DNA from: Herbaspirillum rubrisubalbicans
Lineage (GTDB): Bacteria; Pseudomonadota; Gammaproteobacteria; Burkholderiales; Burkholderiaceae_D
Assembly (NCBI RefSeq): GCF_003719195.1
Contig: NZ_CP024996.1
Span: forward strand, 4,092,001 to 4,156,000
Length of the DNA: 64,000 bases
Direction: 5' to 3'
In this document: one piece after another, positions 16,157 to 24,415 of the stretch
Numbering within the stretch: position 1 is the first letter of the stretch
How the letters are laid out: every line of letters begins with the position of its first letter
Notes under the pieces: generated by a model
Told to the model about the DNA's origin: nothing
The model's database searches: none
The model's input: only the letters and a program-made list of their open reading frames with translations
Made by a program: the position numbers and the translations under genes

Positions 16157-17500
16157 TCAGAGTTGCCGGGCCAGACGGATGCCGCTGACCTGCCAGCGCG
16201 CCGTGGCCGGGAAGAAGTTGCGATAGCTCAGCCGCGCATGGTTCAAGGGTGTGGCTGAGGAAGAGCCACGCAAGACATATTGGTTCACCATGAACTTGCC
16301 GTTGTACTCTCCCACCGCCCCGGGTGCGGCCACGAAGCCCGGATAGGGGGCATAGCTGCTGCTGGTCCACTGCCAGGCCACACCAAAAAATTCACGTCCC
16401 TGTCCCTGCAGGTGGGCCGCTGCGTGTTCCCATTCGGCTTCGGTCAGCAGGCGTGCGCCGGCCCAGCGAGCATAGGCGTCGGCCTCATAGTAGGACAGGT
16501 GCTGGGCGGCGCGATGCGGCTGCAAAGGCTGCATTCCATATTCCGTAAATTCCTGCCATTGATTGTCCGCAGCCGGGCGCCAGTACAGTGGATGCGCCAG
16601 CGACAACTGCTGCTTCCACTCCCAGCCTTCGGACAGCCACAGTGCAGCATCCTCATAGCCTCCCGCCTCGACAAAGGCCAGGTACTCAGCATTGTTGACC
16701 AGCCGTGACGCGCACTGGTAAGCCTCGACGAACTGGCGATGACGCGGCCTCTCGTTGTCGAAGCAAAAGCCGCTGCCGGCATGACCGATCTCCACCACCC
16801 CGGCCTGGATGCGATGCCATTGCAGCGGCAGCTCCACCGGGTCGCCCAGGCACACGCTCATCGGCAGCGGTTGGTAAGCCGGTTGCAGCGGGTTCATCGA
16901 CAGCAGGATCTTGATGTCGGTAAACATCAGTTCCTGGTGCTGCTGCTCGTGCTGCATCCCCAGTTCCAGCAGGGCCAGGAAATCGGCCAATTGCGCATGA
17001 TCCTCCTCCGCTTCGGCCCGACCCGAATCGAGCGCATCGATGAGCAGCAACATGCGACCATCGACCTCATCCCGATAGGCCAGCACCTCGGCCAGCGACG
17101 GGCGCGTGAGCAAGCCGCGTTGCGGCCGTGGAAACTTCTCGCCCACGCCTTCGTAGTAGGAATTGAACAGCATACGGAACTGCGGATGGAAAGGCGTGAA
17201 GCCGCTCTGGAAACGCTCCAGCAGGAAGGTCTCGAAGAACCAGGTGGTGTGAGCCAGATGCCACTTGACGGGGCTGGCCTCGGGCATGGCCTGCACACAG
17301 CAATCCTCGGCCGACAGTGGCTCGGCAATCAACAAGGACTGGCGGCGCAAGCGCCGGTAGCGATCCCCCAGCCGCTCGCGCGAACGATGATTGACCTGCT
17401 GGACCGCTGCATCGATCACCGCGTCGATAGTGGCGGCGGTATCCAGGCTGGGTTCGACCTGCTGCGCGGTAGCGTCCTGGGCGATGACAAGGGCGGGCAT
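16157..17500 (-). CDS. egtB: Ergothioneine biosynthesis protein EgtB (sulfoxide synthase)
   Basis: 447 aa. Non-haem iron enzyme that joins trimethylhistidine (hercynine) to a thiol donor with O2. The N-terminal DinB-like domain has H-L-A-H-T-T-W-F-F-E (H81, H84) and the H-E-Q-Q-H-Q-E motif (HX3HXE, near residue 180), giving the three-His facial triad. A C-terminal FGE-sulfatase domain (about 225-447) has the W-E-W and L-R-G-S-S segments. ATG 17500 is preceded by AGGAGG. It lies 81 bp downstream of egtD in the same orientation. Donor specificity (cysteine or gamma-glutamylcysteine) cannot be read from sequence alone. No EgtA or EgtC gene is nearby. Confidence 0.93.
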   Translation of the reverse strand: MPALVIAQDATAQQVEPSLDTAATIDAVIDAAVQQVNHRSRERLGDRYRRLRRQSLLIAEPLSAEDCCVQAMPEASPVKWHLAHTTWFFETFLLERFQSGFTPFHPQFRMLFNSYYEGVGEKFPRPQRGLLTRPSLAEVLAYRDEVDGRMLLLIDALDSGRAEAEEDHAQLADFLALLELGMQHEQQHQELMFTDIKILLSMNPLQPAYQPLPMSVCLGDPVELPLQWHRIQAGVVEIGHAGSGFCFDNERPRHRQFVEAYQCASRLVNNAEYLAFVEAGGYEDAALWLSEGWEWKQQLSLAHPLYWRPAADNQWQEFTEYGMQPLQPHRAAQHLSYYEADAYARWAGARLLTEAEWEHAAAHLQGQGREFFGVAWQWTSSSYAPYPGFVAAPGAVGEYNGKFMVNQYVLRGSSSATPLNHARLSYRNFFPATARWQVSGIRLARQL

Positions 17501-17544
17501 CCGGCCTCCTGCAAGAATGAATGAATCGGAAAGAGCGTGGAAAA

Positions 17545-17581
17545 GGGCGAAAGGGCGAAAGGGCGAAAGGGCGAAAGGGCG
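17545..17581. repeat. Octanucleotide tandem repeat (GGGCGAAA) between egtD and egtB
   Basis: Four full GGGCGAAA units plus a partial fifth, starting immediately after the egtD stop codon on the transcribed strand. Such short tandem repeats change copy number by replication slippage. Here the change would alter the egtD-egtB spacing but no reading frame. Confidence 0.9.
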
Positions 17582-18556
17582 CTAACGCGCCCGCGCATGG
17601 CAGACCGTGAACCAGCGCCGCTCATCGAACCACATGCGGCAAGCGCCGAAGCCGGCCTGCTCCAGCAAGCTCAGAATGTCCTGCTCGGTGAATTTGTGGC
17701 TGTATTCGGTATGGATGCGCTCGCCCTGATGGAAGGTGCGACGGACCCCGGGCCAGCGCACGATGAGGTCGCGCCGCGCCTCCAGGTACATCTCGATGCG
17801 CTGCTGGTGGATGTTGTAGAAGGCCACATGGCGCCAGTGACGGGGATCGAAATCGGCGCCCAGCAAGCCATTGACGTGATGCAGCACGTTCAGGTTGAAG
17901 ACCGCGGTCACGCCCAGCGCATCGTCGTAGGCCGCCTCCAGCACTGCCACCTCCTTGACCAGGTCCAGCCCGATCAGCACGCCACCGTCATTGCTCCCGG
18001 CGGGCAAGGCGGCCCGCAGGCGGCGCAGGAAGGCCAGCGCCTGCCGGGCATCGAAGTTGCCCAGGGAAGAGCCGGGATAGAAGAACAGTCGCTGCTCTGC
18101 CTGCACCGTATCGGGCAAGTCCAGCGTAGTCGAGAAATCCATCACCAGCGGCTGCATGGGAAGCTGCGCAAAGCACCGCTGCAACCCCTGCACCGACTGC
18201 TGCAGGAAGTCGCCGGAAATATCGACCGGGACATACTGGCGCGGCTGCAGCACCTCGAACAGCGAGGCCGCCTTGGCACAGTTGCCCGCGCCCAGGTCGA
18301 TGAGGATACAGCCATGGCCGACGGCCGCGGCAATGGCCTCCTGGTGGGCAGCAAAGATGGCCGCTTCGGTGCGGGTGGGGTAATACTCGGGCAGCGCGCA
18401 GATGGCCTCGAAGAGCTTGCTGCCCAGGGCGTCGTAGAAATACTTGGGAGCGATGAAGGCTTGGGGAGCCATCAACGCGGCCGCCAGTTCGGCGTGCTGC
18501 TGTCGAGGTGATGCGGGGGTCTCCCAGTGGGAAGACATCAGAGCGGGTTGGGCCAA
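17582..18556 (-). CDS. egtD: L-histidine N-alpha-methyltransferase EgtD
   Basis: 324 aa. SAM-dependent trimethylation of histidine to hercynine, the first step of ergothioneine synthesis. A class I methyltransferase core is visible: D-L-G-A-G-N (residues 87-92, SAM binding), then Y-V-P-V-D-I-S and F-F-Y-P-G-S-S-L-G-N-F, typical of EgtD. The family segment F-D-A-L / Y-D-A-L-G-S-K-L-F-E-A-I lies near residue 41. Length matches characterised EgtD (about 320 aa). It is first in a two-gene unit with egtB. Start at ATG 18556; an internal ATG seven codons later is possible. Confidence 0.93.
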   Translation of the reverse strand: MAQPALMSSHWETPASPRQQHAELAAALMAPQAFIAPKYFYDALGSKLFEAICALPEYYPTRTEAAIFAAHQEAIAAAVGHGCILIDLGAGNCAKAASLFEVLQPRQYVPVDISGDFLQQSVQGLQRCFAQLPMQPLVMDFSTTLDLPDTVQAEQRLFFYPGSSLGNFDARQALAFLRRLRAALPAGSNDGGVLIGLDLVKEVAVLEAAYDDALGVTAVFNLNVLHHVNGLLGADFDPRHWRHVAFYNIHQQRIEMYLEARRDLIVRWPGVRRTFHQGERIHTEYSHKFTEQDILSLLEQAGFGACRMWFDERRWFTVCHARAR

Positions 18557-18941
18557 GCGACTCTCCTTGCCAGTGACGGTAATGGATCATGCTGCCAGCT
18601 GCTGTGCGCCGTTGCGGTTGCGTTTTTTCGGACCTGCTCACTGTAGCAGGGCAAGGCAGGCAAGCAATGGCTGACGGGCAACATTGCAGATTGCTTCATA
18701 TGGCCCTGGGAGGCTGCTTCCCAGGCGGCGCCAGCAGGCGCCCGGCTTCCATTTGCTTCACATGCCACTCGTATCGGGCCTAGCCGGGGCCGCAACATGT
18801 TCGCAGTCTGTTTATACTCATGCCTGTTCCGACTAAGGCCACCAGCGGTGGTTCAACGCGGCGACCAGATTTTCACGGCAGCCATCGCATCTGGCCATGC
18901 GGCAACAGGCAAGGCCGCGCTGCCCTCCCAACACCTCATCC
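18557..18941. other. Divergent intergenic region egtD / ABC exporter
   Basis: 385 bp with no supported gene. It contains a hairpin at 18705-18725 (CCTGGGA / TCCCAGG) and a smaller one near 18637-18654 (CCTGCT / AGCAGG). Promoters for both flanking genes must lie here, but none is convincing by eye. Confidence 0.5.
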
Positions 18942-20798
18942 ATGTCCATGTCCTCCACGACTCCTCCGCGCAGCACTTCCCATCCCGTCACTCATGCAGT
19001 CACTGACAACAGCCCACAGTCGAGCTCCCCGACCGCCCGCAAGTCGGCACTGGCAGCCTTGCGCAAGCTGCTCCCTTTCCTGTCACCCTACAAGAAGCAA
19101 TTCCTGCTGGCCGGGCTGGCCCTGATCGTGGCCGCCGCGGCCACACTGGCCGTGCCGTATGCCTTCAAGCAGATGATCGACCTGGGCTTTGGCGCGGCCG
19201 GCAGCAAGAGCGCCAGCCATATCAACCTCTACTTCCTGGCGCTGTTCGGCGTGGCCTGCGTGCTGGGGGTGGCCACGGCGCTGCGCTTCTACATGGTGTC
19301 CTGGCTGGGCGAGCGCGTCACGGCTGACCTACGCAGCGCGGTCTATGCGCACGTGGTCACGCAAAGCCCGGAGTTCTTCGAAACCACCAAGACCGGCGAA
19401 GTGCTCTCGCGCCTGACCGCCGACACCACCCTGATCCAGACCCTGGTCGGCACCAGCATCTCCATGGCCCTGCGCAACGCCCTGCTCTTTGCCGGGGGCA
19501 TGACGATGCTCTTCATCACCAGCGCCAGGCTGACCTCCATCATCATCGTCATGCTGGCGGCGGTGGTACTGCCCATCGTGTTCTATGGCCGCCGCGTGCG
19601 CAAGCTCTCGCGTGCCTCGCAGGATCGCGTAGCCGATGCCTCGGCCATGGCCGGTGAAATCCTCAACGCCATGCCCACCGTGCAAGCCTTCACCCACGAA
19701 GAGATCGAAGCGCGCCGCTTCGCCCAGTCGGTGGAACGCGCCTTCCAGACCGCCATGGAACGCATACGGGCGCGTTCGCTGTTGACGGTGGTGGCGATCC
19801 TGCTGGTGTTCGGTGCCATCGTCTTCGTGCTGTGGCTGGGCGCGCACGCGGTGATGGAAGGCAGCATGAGCGGTGGCGAGCTCGGCCAGTTCATCCTCTA
19901 TGCCTCGCTGGTAGCAGGCTCCCTGGGCGCGCTCTCGGAAGTGATGGGTGACACCCAGCGCGCCGCCGGTGCCACCGAACGCCTGCTGGATCTGCTGGCC
20001 GCGCAATCCCCGGTGCAGTCGGTGCTGCTGCCGGAAAAACTGCCGCCGCGCACCGCCAATGGCGCCGCCTTGCAGATCGATGCGCTGGACTTCCACTATC
20101 CTTCGCGCCCCGGCAGTGCCTCGCTGTCGGGCTTCTCGCTGGCGGTGCAGCCAGGCGAGACGGTGGCCGTGGTCGGTCCCTCGGGCGCCGGCAAGACCAC
20201 CCTGTTCCAGTTGCTGCTGCGCTTCTACGATCCGCAGCAGGGCAACATCCGGCTCGATGGCGTCGATATCCGTTACCTGACCTTGCAGGACTTGCGCGCA
20301 GCGATCGGCATCGTGCCGCAGGACACGGTGATCTTCTCGGCCAATGCCATGGAAAACATCCGCTTCGGCCGCCCCGACGCCAGCGACGCTGAAGTCATCG
20401 CCGCGGCCCAGATGGCCGCCGCCCATGAATTCATCGAACGCCTGCCCAACGGCTATCAATGCTTCCTCGGCGAACGCGGGGTGCGCCTGTCCGGTGGCCA
20501 GCGCCAGCGCATCGCCATTGCCCGCGCACTGCTGAAGAATCCGCCGCTGCTGTTGCTGGACGAAGCCACCAGCGCCCTGGATGCCGAATCCGAACGGCTG
20601 GTGCAAAGCGCCCTGGAAGCGGCCATGGTCGGCCGCACCACACTGGTCATCGCGCACCGCCTGGCCACGGTGCAGCGCGCCGACCGCATCATCGTGCTGG
20701 AGCATGGCCGCATCGTCGAGACCGGTACCCATGCCGAACTGGTGGCGCGCAATGGCCTCTATGCGGGTCTGGCTGCCTTGCAGTTCGAGACCCAGTAA
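18942..20798 (+). CDS. ABC exporter, fused permease and ATPase (MsbA-like)
   Basis: 618 aa half-transporter that acts as a homodimer in the inner membrane. A short Ser/Thr-rich N-terminus precedes six transmembrane helices (about residues 40-320) and one nucleotide-binding domain. Walker A is G-P-S-G-A-G-K-T (412-419); then the Q-loop I-V-P-Q-D-T, signature L-S-G-G-Q-R-Q-R, Walker B L-L-L-L-D-E-A and a switch H in I-A-H-R. Related to lipid A/multidrug exporters; the substrate is unknown. Two close ATGs (18942 and 18948) are possible starts; an upstream ATG at 18897 adds an unlikely Pro-rich extension. Confidence 0.9.
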   Translation: MSMSSTTPPRSTSHPVTHAVTDNSPQSSSPTARKSALAALRKLLPFLSPYKKQFLLAGLALIVAAAATLAVPYAFKQMIDLGFGAAGSKSASHINLYFLALFGVACVLGVATALRFYMVSWLGERVTADLRSAVYAHVVTQSPEFFETTKTGEVLSRLTADTTLIQTLVGTSISMALRNALLFAGGMTMLFITSARLTSIIIVMLAAVVLPIVFYGRRVRKLSRASQDRVADASAMAGEILNAMPTVQAFTHEEIEARRFAQSVERAFQTAMERIRARSLLTVVAILLVFGAIVFVLWLGAHAVMEGSMSGGELGQFILYASLVAGSLGALSEVMGDTQRAAGATERLLDLLAAQSPVQSVLLPEKLPPRTANGAALQIDALDFHYPSRPGSASLSGFSLAVQPGETVAVVGPSGAGKTTLFQLLLRFYDPQQGNIRLDGVDIRYLTLQDLRAAIGIVPQDTVIFSANAMENIRFGRPDASDAEVIAAAQMAAAHEFIERLPNGYQCFLGERGVRLSGGQRQRIAIARALLKNPPLLLLDEATSALDAESERLVQSALEAAMVGRTTLVIAHRLATVQRADRIIVLEHGRIVETGTHAELVARNGLYAGLAALQFETQ

Positions 20799-20818
20799 GC
20801 GCTCACCCGGGTGAGCGC
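20799..20818. promoter_or_regulatory. Perfect 20-bp palindrome directly after the ABC exporter stop
   Basis: GCGCTCACCC and its exact complement with no spacer, beginning at the base after the stop codon. A loop-free perfect palindrome is more typical of a protein-binding site than a terminator. It lies about 25 bp upstream of a possible -10 (TAGACT, 20841-20846) for the next gene. Confidence 0.5.
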
Positions 20819-20895
20819 CGACACGCTGGCCGGAAATCCCCTAGACTGCGCATCTCGGCATCACGCGATGCCACTGACATGACAGGAGTTCTTGG

Positions 20896-22014
20896 ATGAG
20901 CAGTCAATTGTTTTCGCCGCTGACGCTACGCGGCCTCACCTTGCCCAACCGCATCGCGGTCTCGCCGATGTGCCAATACTCGGCCACGGATGGATTGGCC
21001 AACGACTGGCACCTGGTGCACCTGGGCAGCCGCGCCGTGGGCGGGGCCGGGCTGGTGCTCGCCGAAGCCACGGCAGTGCTGCCGGAAGGTCGCATCAGCA
21101 GCGCCGACCTGGGCCTCTGGAAGGATGAGCACATTGCGCCCCTGCGCCGCATCACCCGCTTCATCGAACAGCAAGGCGCGGTGCCCGGCGTCCAGTTGGC
21201 CCACGCCGGGCGCAAGGCCAGCGTCCTGCGGCCCTGGGTTGGCCCGGCGGCCAGCGTGCCGCCGGCTGACGGTGGCTGGGTGCCGCAGGCGCCCTCGGCG
21301 CTGGCCTTCGACACCACCTATACCCAACCCACCGCCTTGACGGTGCAGGACATCGAAGGCCTGGTGCAAGCCTTTGCCAAGGCCGCCCAGCGCGCCCTGG
21401 CAGCCGGCTTCAAGGTGATCGAACTGCATGGCGCGCATGGCTACCTGGGCCACCAGTTCCTCTCGCCCTTGAGCAATAAGCGCGATGACCAATATGGCGG
21501 CAGCTTCGAGAACCGCATCCGCTTCCTGCTGGAAACGGTGCGCGCCACCCGGGCCGTGTGGCCGGACGAACTGCCGCTGTTGGTGCGCCTGTCGGCCACC
21601 GACTGGGCCGAGGGCGGCTGGACACCGGAAGAAACGGTAGCCCTGTCGATCCGCCTGCGCGAACTGGGGGTGGACCTGGTGGATGTCTCCACCGGCGGCA
21701 ACCTGCCGGCTGCTGCCATTCCCGTGGGGCCCGGCTACCAGACCGGCTTTGCCGCGCAGGTCAAGGCCCAGGCCGGCATTGCCACCGGCACGGTGGGCAT
21801 GATTACCGATGCCATCCAGGCCGAGCACGTGCTGCGCACCGGCCAGGCCGACCTGGTGCTGCTGGCGCGCGAGTTGCTGCGCGACCCGTACTGGCCCATG
21901 CACGCGGCCCAGCAATTGCGCCATGAGATGGCCTGGCCACCGCAGTATGTGCGGGCCGCATCGAGCAAGACGCCATTGCGACCGGAGGTGGACTACGGCG
22001 CCAGCCAAACCTAA
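20896..22014 (+). CDS. NADH:flavin oxidoreductase, Old Yellow Enzyme family (YqjM-like)
   Basis: 372 aa FMN-dependent TIM-barrel ene-reductase. Motifs: L-F-S-P-L-T-L-R-G-L-T-L-P-N-R at the N-terminus and S-P-M-C-Q-Y-S-A, whose Cys modulates flavin potential in the YqjM/thermophilic-like subclass. Also Q-L-A-H-A-G-R-K-A, the substrate-binding pair in E-L-H-G-A-H-G-Y-L, and the FMN site F-L-S-P-L-S-N-K-R-D-D-Q-Y-G-G-S-F-E-N-R. Reduces activated C=C bonds of enones or nitro compounds; physiological substrate unknown. AGGAG precedes ATG 20896. Confidence 0.93.
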   Translation: MSSQLFSPLTLRGLTLPNRIAVSPMCQYSATDGLANDWHLVHLGSRAVGGAGLVLAEATAVLPEGRISSADLGLWKDEHIAPLRRITRFIEQQGAVPGVQLAHAGRKASVLRPWVGPAASVPPADGGWVPQAPSALAFDTTYTQPTALTVQDIEGLVQAFAKAAQRALAAGFKVIELHGAHGYLGHQFLSPLSNKRDDQYGGSFENRIRFLLETVRATRAVWPDELPLLVRLSATDWAEGGWTPEETVALSIRLRELGVDLVDVSTGGNLPAAAIPVGPGYQTGFAAQVKAQAGIATGTVGMITDAIQAEHVLRTGQADLVLLARELLRDPYWPMHAAQQLRHEMAWPPQYVRAASSKTPLRPEVDYGASQT

Positions 22015-22033
22015 CGCAAGCAGTCAAAAAACA

Positions 22034-22070
22034 AAATGCCGCTCGGCGTCATGCAGAGCGGCATTTCTTT
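22034..22070 (+). terminator. Bidirectional terminator after the OYE gene
   Basis: AAATGCCGCTC / GAGCGGCATTT stem, T-rich on the plus side and an A-run on the other. It serves the convergent OYE and DedA genes. Confidence 0.85.
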
Positions 22071-22090
22071 TGCCCAGGGAAAACAAACGA

Positions 22091-22732
22091 TCAGCCCGGA
22101 CGACGCTTGTGGCGGATGTACTCGATGATGCCCGGCAGGATCGACACGATCACGATGGCCACGATCAGCAGACTCAGGTTCTGCTTGACCACCGGCAGGT
22201 TGCCGAAGAAGTAGCCGGCGTAGGAGAAGCTGGCCACCCAAGCGATGCCGCCGATGACGTTGTAGAAGAAGAAGCGCGGATAGGTCATCGCGCCCACGCC
22301 TGCGACAAACGGTGCGAAGGTGCGCACGATGGGGGCGAAGCGGGCAATGATGATGGCCTTGCCACCGTGCTTTTCGAAGAAGGCATGGGTCTTCTCCAGA
22401 TATTGCTTCTTGAAGATGCGTGAATTGGGCTTGTCGAAGACCTTGATGCCCAGCATCTTGCCGATCTGGTAGTTGGTACTGTCGCCCAGGATGGCGGCCA
22501 CGATCAGGGTCAACACCATCAGGTGGATGTCGTAGGCACCGGTAGCCGCCAGTGCGCCGGTGACGAACAGCAACGAGTCCCCCGGCAGGATGGGCGTGAC
22601 CACCAGGCCGGTTTCACAAAAGATGATCAGGAACAGGATCAGGAACAACCAGGGTCCGTAGGAAACGGCCAGCTCGGCCAGGTGGCGGTCGATGTGGACG
22701 ATGAAATCGACCAGGAACAGAAGGATATCCAT
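22091..22732 (-). CDS. DedA family inner-membrane protein
   Basis: 213 aa. Typical DedA signatures are [19 protein letters not shown] (reentrant-loop motif), G-D-S-T-N-Y-Q-I-G, and [15 protein letters not shown]. DedA proteins are VTT-fold membrane proteins. Several act as polyprenyl-phosphate or phospholipid flippases and affect envelope integrity and polymyxin tolerance. ATG 22732 starts at [10 protein letters not shown], the usual N-terminus; longer frames upstream lack family similarity. No partner gene is nearby. Confidence 0.92.
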   Translation of the reverse strand: MDILLFLVDFIVHIDRHLAELAVSYGPWLFLILFLIIFCETGLVVTPILPGDSLLFVTGALAATGAYDIHLMVLTLIVAAILGDSTNYQIGKMLGIKVFDKPNSRIFKKQYLEKTHAFFEKHGGKAIIIARFAPIVRTFAPFVAGVGAMTYPRFFFYNVIGGIAWVASFSYAGYFFGNLPVVKQNLSLLIVAIVIVSILPGIIEYIRHKRRPG

Positions 22733-22978
22733 AAAACCTGAAAATGAAGGAAAGCGCTCATTGTACCAACTGCTTACCGGTCGCCAATGGCTATTCATGC
22801 CATCCCGGAAAGCCGGGCCGCCGTCAGGTTTGCAAGGAGCACCCTGACCCAATCTTGCGTTTCTTTACCGGCCTCTACCCACAAGTTGTCGCACGGCATT
22901 CCGATATCTGATGCAAGCGGTGGCGCTGCCCCGCGAGCGTTTTTTCCCCTGATGCCTTGCCTGCCCTTGGAGCCGATC

Positions 22979-23284
22979 ATGAAACACACACTGTTGAGCC
23001 TGCTGGACAAGACCCTGGATGCCCTGCCGCTGACGGGCGCGGCCATCGGCATGACGCTGCTGGCCTGCATCTTCTCGGACGTCTTGCACGATCTCCTGTT
23101 GCGCGCCGATATGGATCTGCTGGCCGCCGCCGTGGCCCTGCTACCACTGTCGGCGGTCCTGCTGGCCTTCGGCTTGAGTATGCGGGAGCAGCCGCGCAAG
23201 CCGCCGCGCCGCCTGCGGCAGCGGGAACTGGCTCGGCGCCAGGCGCTGCTGCGCGCCACCTACGATCTGGATGAGCATCCCTGA
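22979..23284 (+). CDS. Small hypothetical two-helix membrane protein
   Basis: 101 aa. No family recognised. Two hydrophobic segments (about residues 15-35 and 44-66, the second L-A-A-A-V-A-L-L-P-L-S-A-V-L-L-A-F-G-L) are followed by a strongly basic tail rich in Arg, Pro and Gln. GGAG lies 8 nt before ATG 22979. A longer in-frame start at 22787 would add 64 residues with no visible domain. Position between dedA and the gntR gene gives no functional hint. Confidence 0.55.
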   Translation: MKHTLLSLLDKTLDALPLTGAAIGMTLLACIFSDVLHDLLLRADMDLLAAAVALLPLSAVLLAFGLSMREQPRKPPRRLRQRELARRQALLRATYDLDEHP

Positions 23285-23311
23285 AGCGCGTCTGCGGCCA
23301 AGACGGCTGCC

Positions 23312-24016
23312 TTATTCGGGCAAGCCGTCGCCGGCCAGGATCATCTCGGCCGCGCTCAGCAGGTCGCCTTCCAGCCCGGCGCGGGCCTTCTTTGGCGAAC
23401 CTTCGCGCAGCCCCTCCAGCAAACGCGCGTGATGGACCAGCGCCGGCGCTTCGGCCAGGCGCCGGGAGCCGGCGCGCAGGTCAAGATTGATCACCGGCCC
23501 AACCTGCAGCCACAACCCGGCGATCAGGTCCACCAGGGTCGGCATTCCAGAACCCTGGTAGGCAGCGAAATGCAATTGCTTGTTCAGGCGGATGACCAGA
23601 TCCACATTGGGTTTCTTGCGCTTCATCTCGACCGACAGGTCTTCATGCAGACGCGCCACTTCCTCCAGTGCGGCCGCATCGATATGTCTGGCGGCATGTT
23701 CGGCGGCCAAGCCCTCCAGCGCCAATCTGATCTTCAGCAATTCACGGAACTTGCCCTTGGTCATGAGAGGCACCCGCATGGCGCGGTTGGGCAGGATCTC
23801 CAATGCCCCTTCGGCGGCCAGCTGGCGCACCGCTTCGCGCACCGGCATGGGACTGGTGCCCAGGGCATCGGACAAACCCTTGAGGGTCAGCTTCTGGCCG
23901 GGACGCACCTGCCCGGCCTGGATCAATTCGCATAGATCCTGATACACCCGCTCGGACAAGGTCGCATGTTGGATCTTGCGCACGGTGGAAAGGTCAGCGA
24001 TGAGGGTTGGGTCCAT
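23312..24016 (-). CDS. GntR-family (FadR/FCD subfamily) transcriptional regulator
   Basis: 234 aa from ATG 24016. The N-terminal winged helix-turn-helix (about residues 15-85) has L-T-L-K-G-L-S-D-A-L-G-T-S-P-M-P-V-R-E-A-V-R-Q-L. An all-helical FCD effector domain (about 95-220) has H-F-A-A-Y and H-H-A-R, possible metal/carboxylate ligands. The gene is divergent from the branched-chain ABC/SDR/BKACE operon at 24416 and is its likely regulator, probably responding to an organic acid. A TATAAT at 24041-24046 (minus strand) lies about 25 bp upstream of this ATG and argues against the longer GTG start at 24055. Confidence 0.9.
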   Translation of the reverse strand: MDPTLIADLSTVRKIQHATLSERVYQDLCELIQAGQVRPGQKLTLKGLSDALGTSPMPVREAVRQLAAEGALEILPNRAMRVPLMTKGKFRELLKIRLALEGLAAEHAARHIDAAALEEVARLHEDLSVEMKRKKPNVDLVIRLNKQLHFAAYQGSGMPTLVDLIAGLWLQVGPVINLDLRAGSRRLAEAPALVHHARLLEGLREGSPKKARAGLEGDLLSAAEMILAGDGLPE

Positions 24017-24040
24017 GGCGAGGCGTGAAGAATTTTGCGG

Positions 24041-24046
24041 ATTATA
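24041..24046 (-). promoter_or_regulatory. -10 box of the gntR gene
   Basis: Consensus TATAAT on the minus strand; the predicted transcript start lies between it and ATG 24016. No good -35 is seen 17 bp upstream, so activation or an alternative spacing is possible. Confidence 0.5.
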
Positions 24047-24127
24047 TCGGAGCACAGCATGACGGTGCGCCCTATCGTCAGCAATGACAAGTTGACGCCC
24101 TCGATTCTATCGAATACATTTGATCAC

Positions 24128-24145
24128 ATGTCAAATAAATGACAT
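24128..24145. promoter_or_regulatory. Candidate operator in the gntR / ABC operon intergenic region
   Basis: ATGTCA-N6-TGACAT inverted repeat in an AT-rich patch of the 399-bp divergent region 24017-24415. It overlaps a TTGATCACATGTCAA element. The position and size suit a GntR-type operator. No gene is supported in the rest of this interval. Confidence 0.45.
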
Positions 24146-24415
24146 CAGCAGACCTCAGTAGACATTAACGGATCGGCGCGACGCCGGGCATATCGGCCCG
24201 GCGCGCAGCAGTGACGGCCTCTCAGGAGACTAGCTTCATCAGCCCCCCGCCCGCATTGCGCGGACCCGCGGGCGGCACCTGCCACGCCGCCTTTTCGCCT
24301 TCCCGGACCGTGCCACACGCCTGCTGCCACAGGTGGCCCCCGCCACCCTGCTCGACCATACAAAGCAGTTCCCGAGGAGACACCGGCCCCGCCGGATATT
24401 GAGGAGAATCGCACC

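Noticed and set aside
17545..17581. CRISPR array
   Set aside because: Units are 8 bp, contiguous and without spacers: a simple microsatellite. No cas genes occur in the window.
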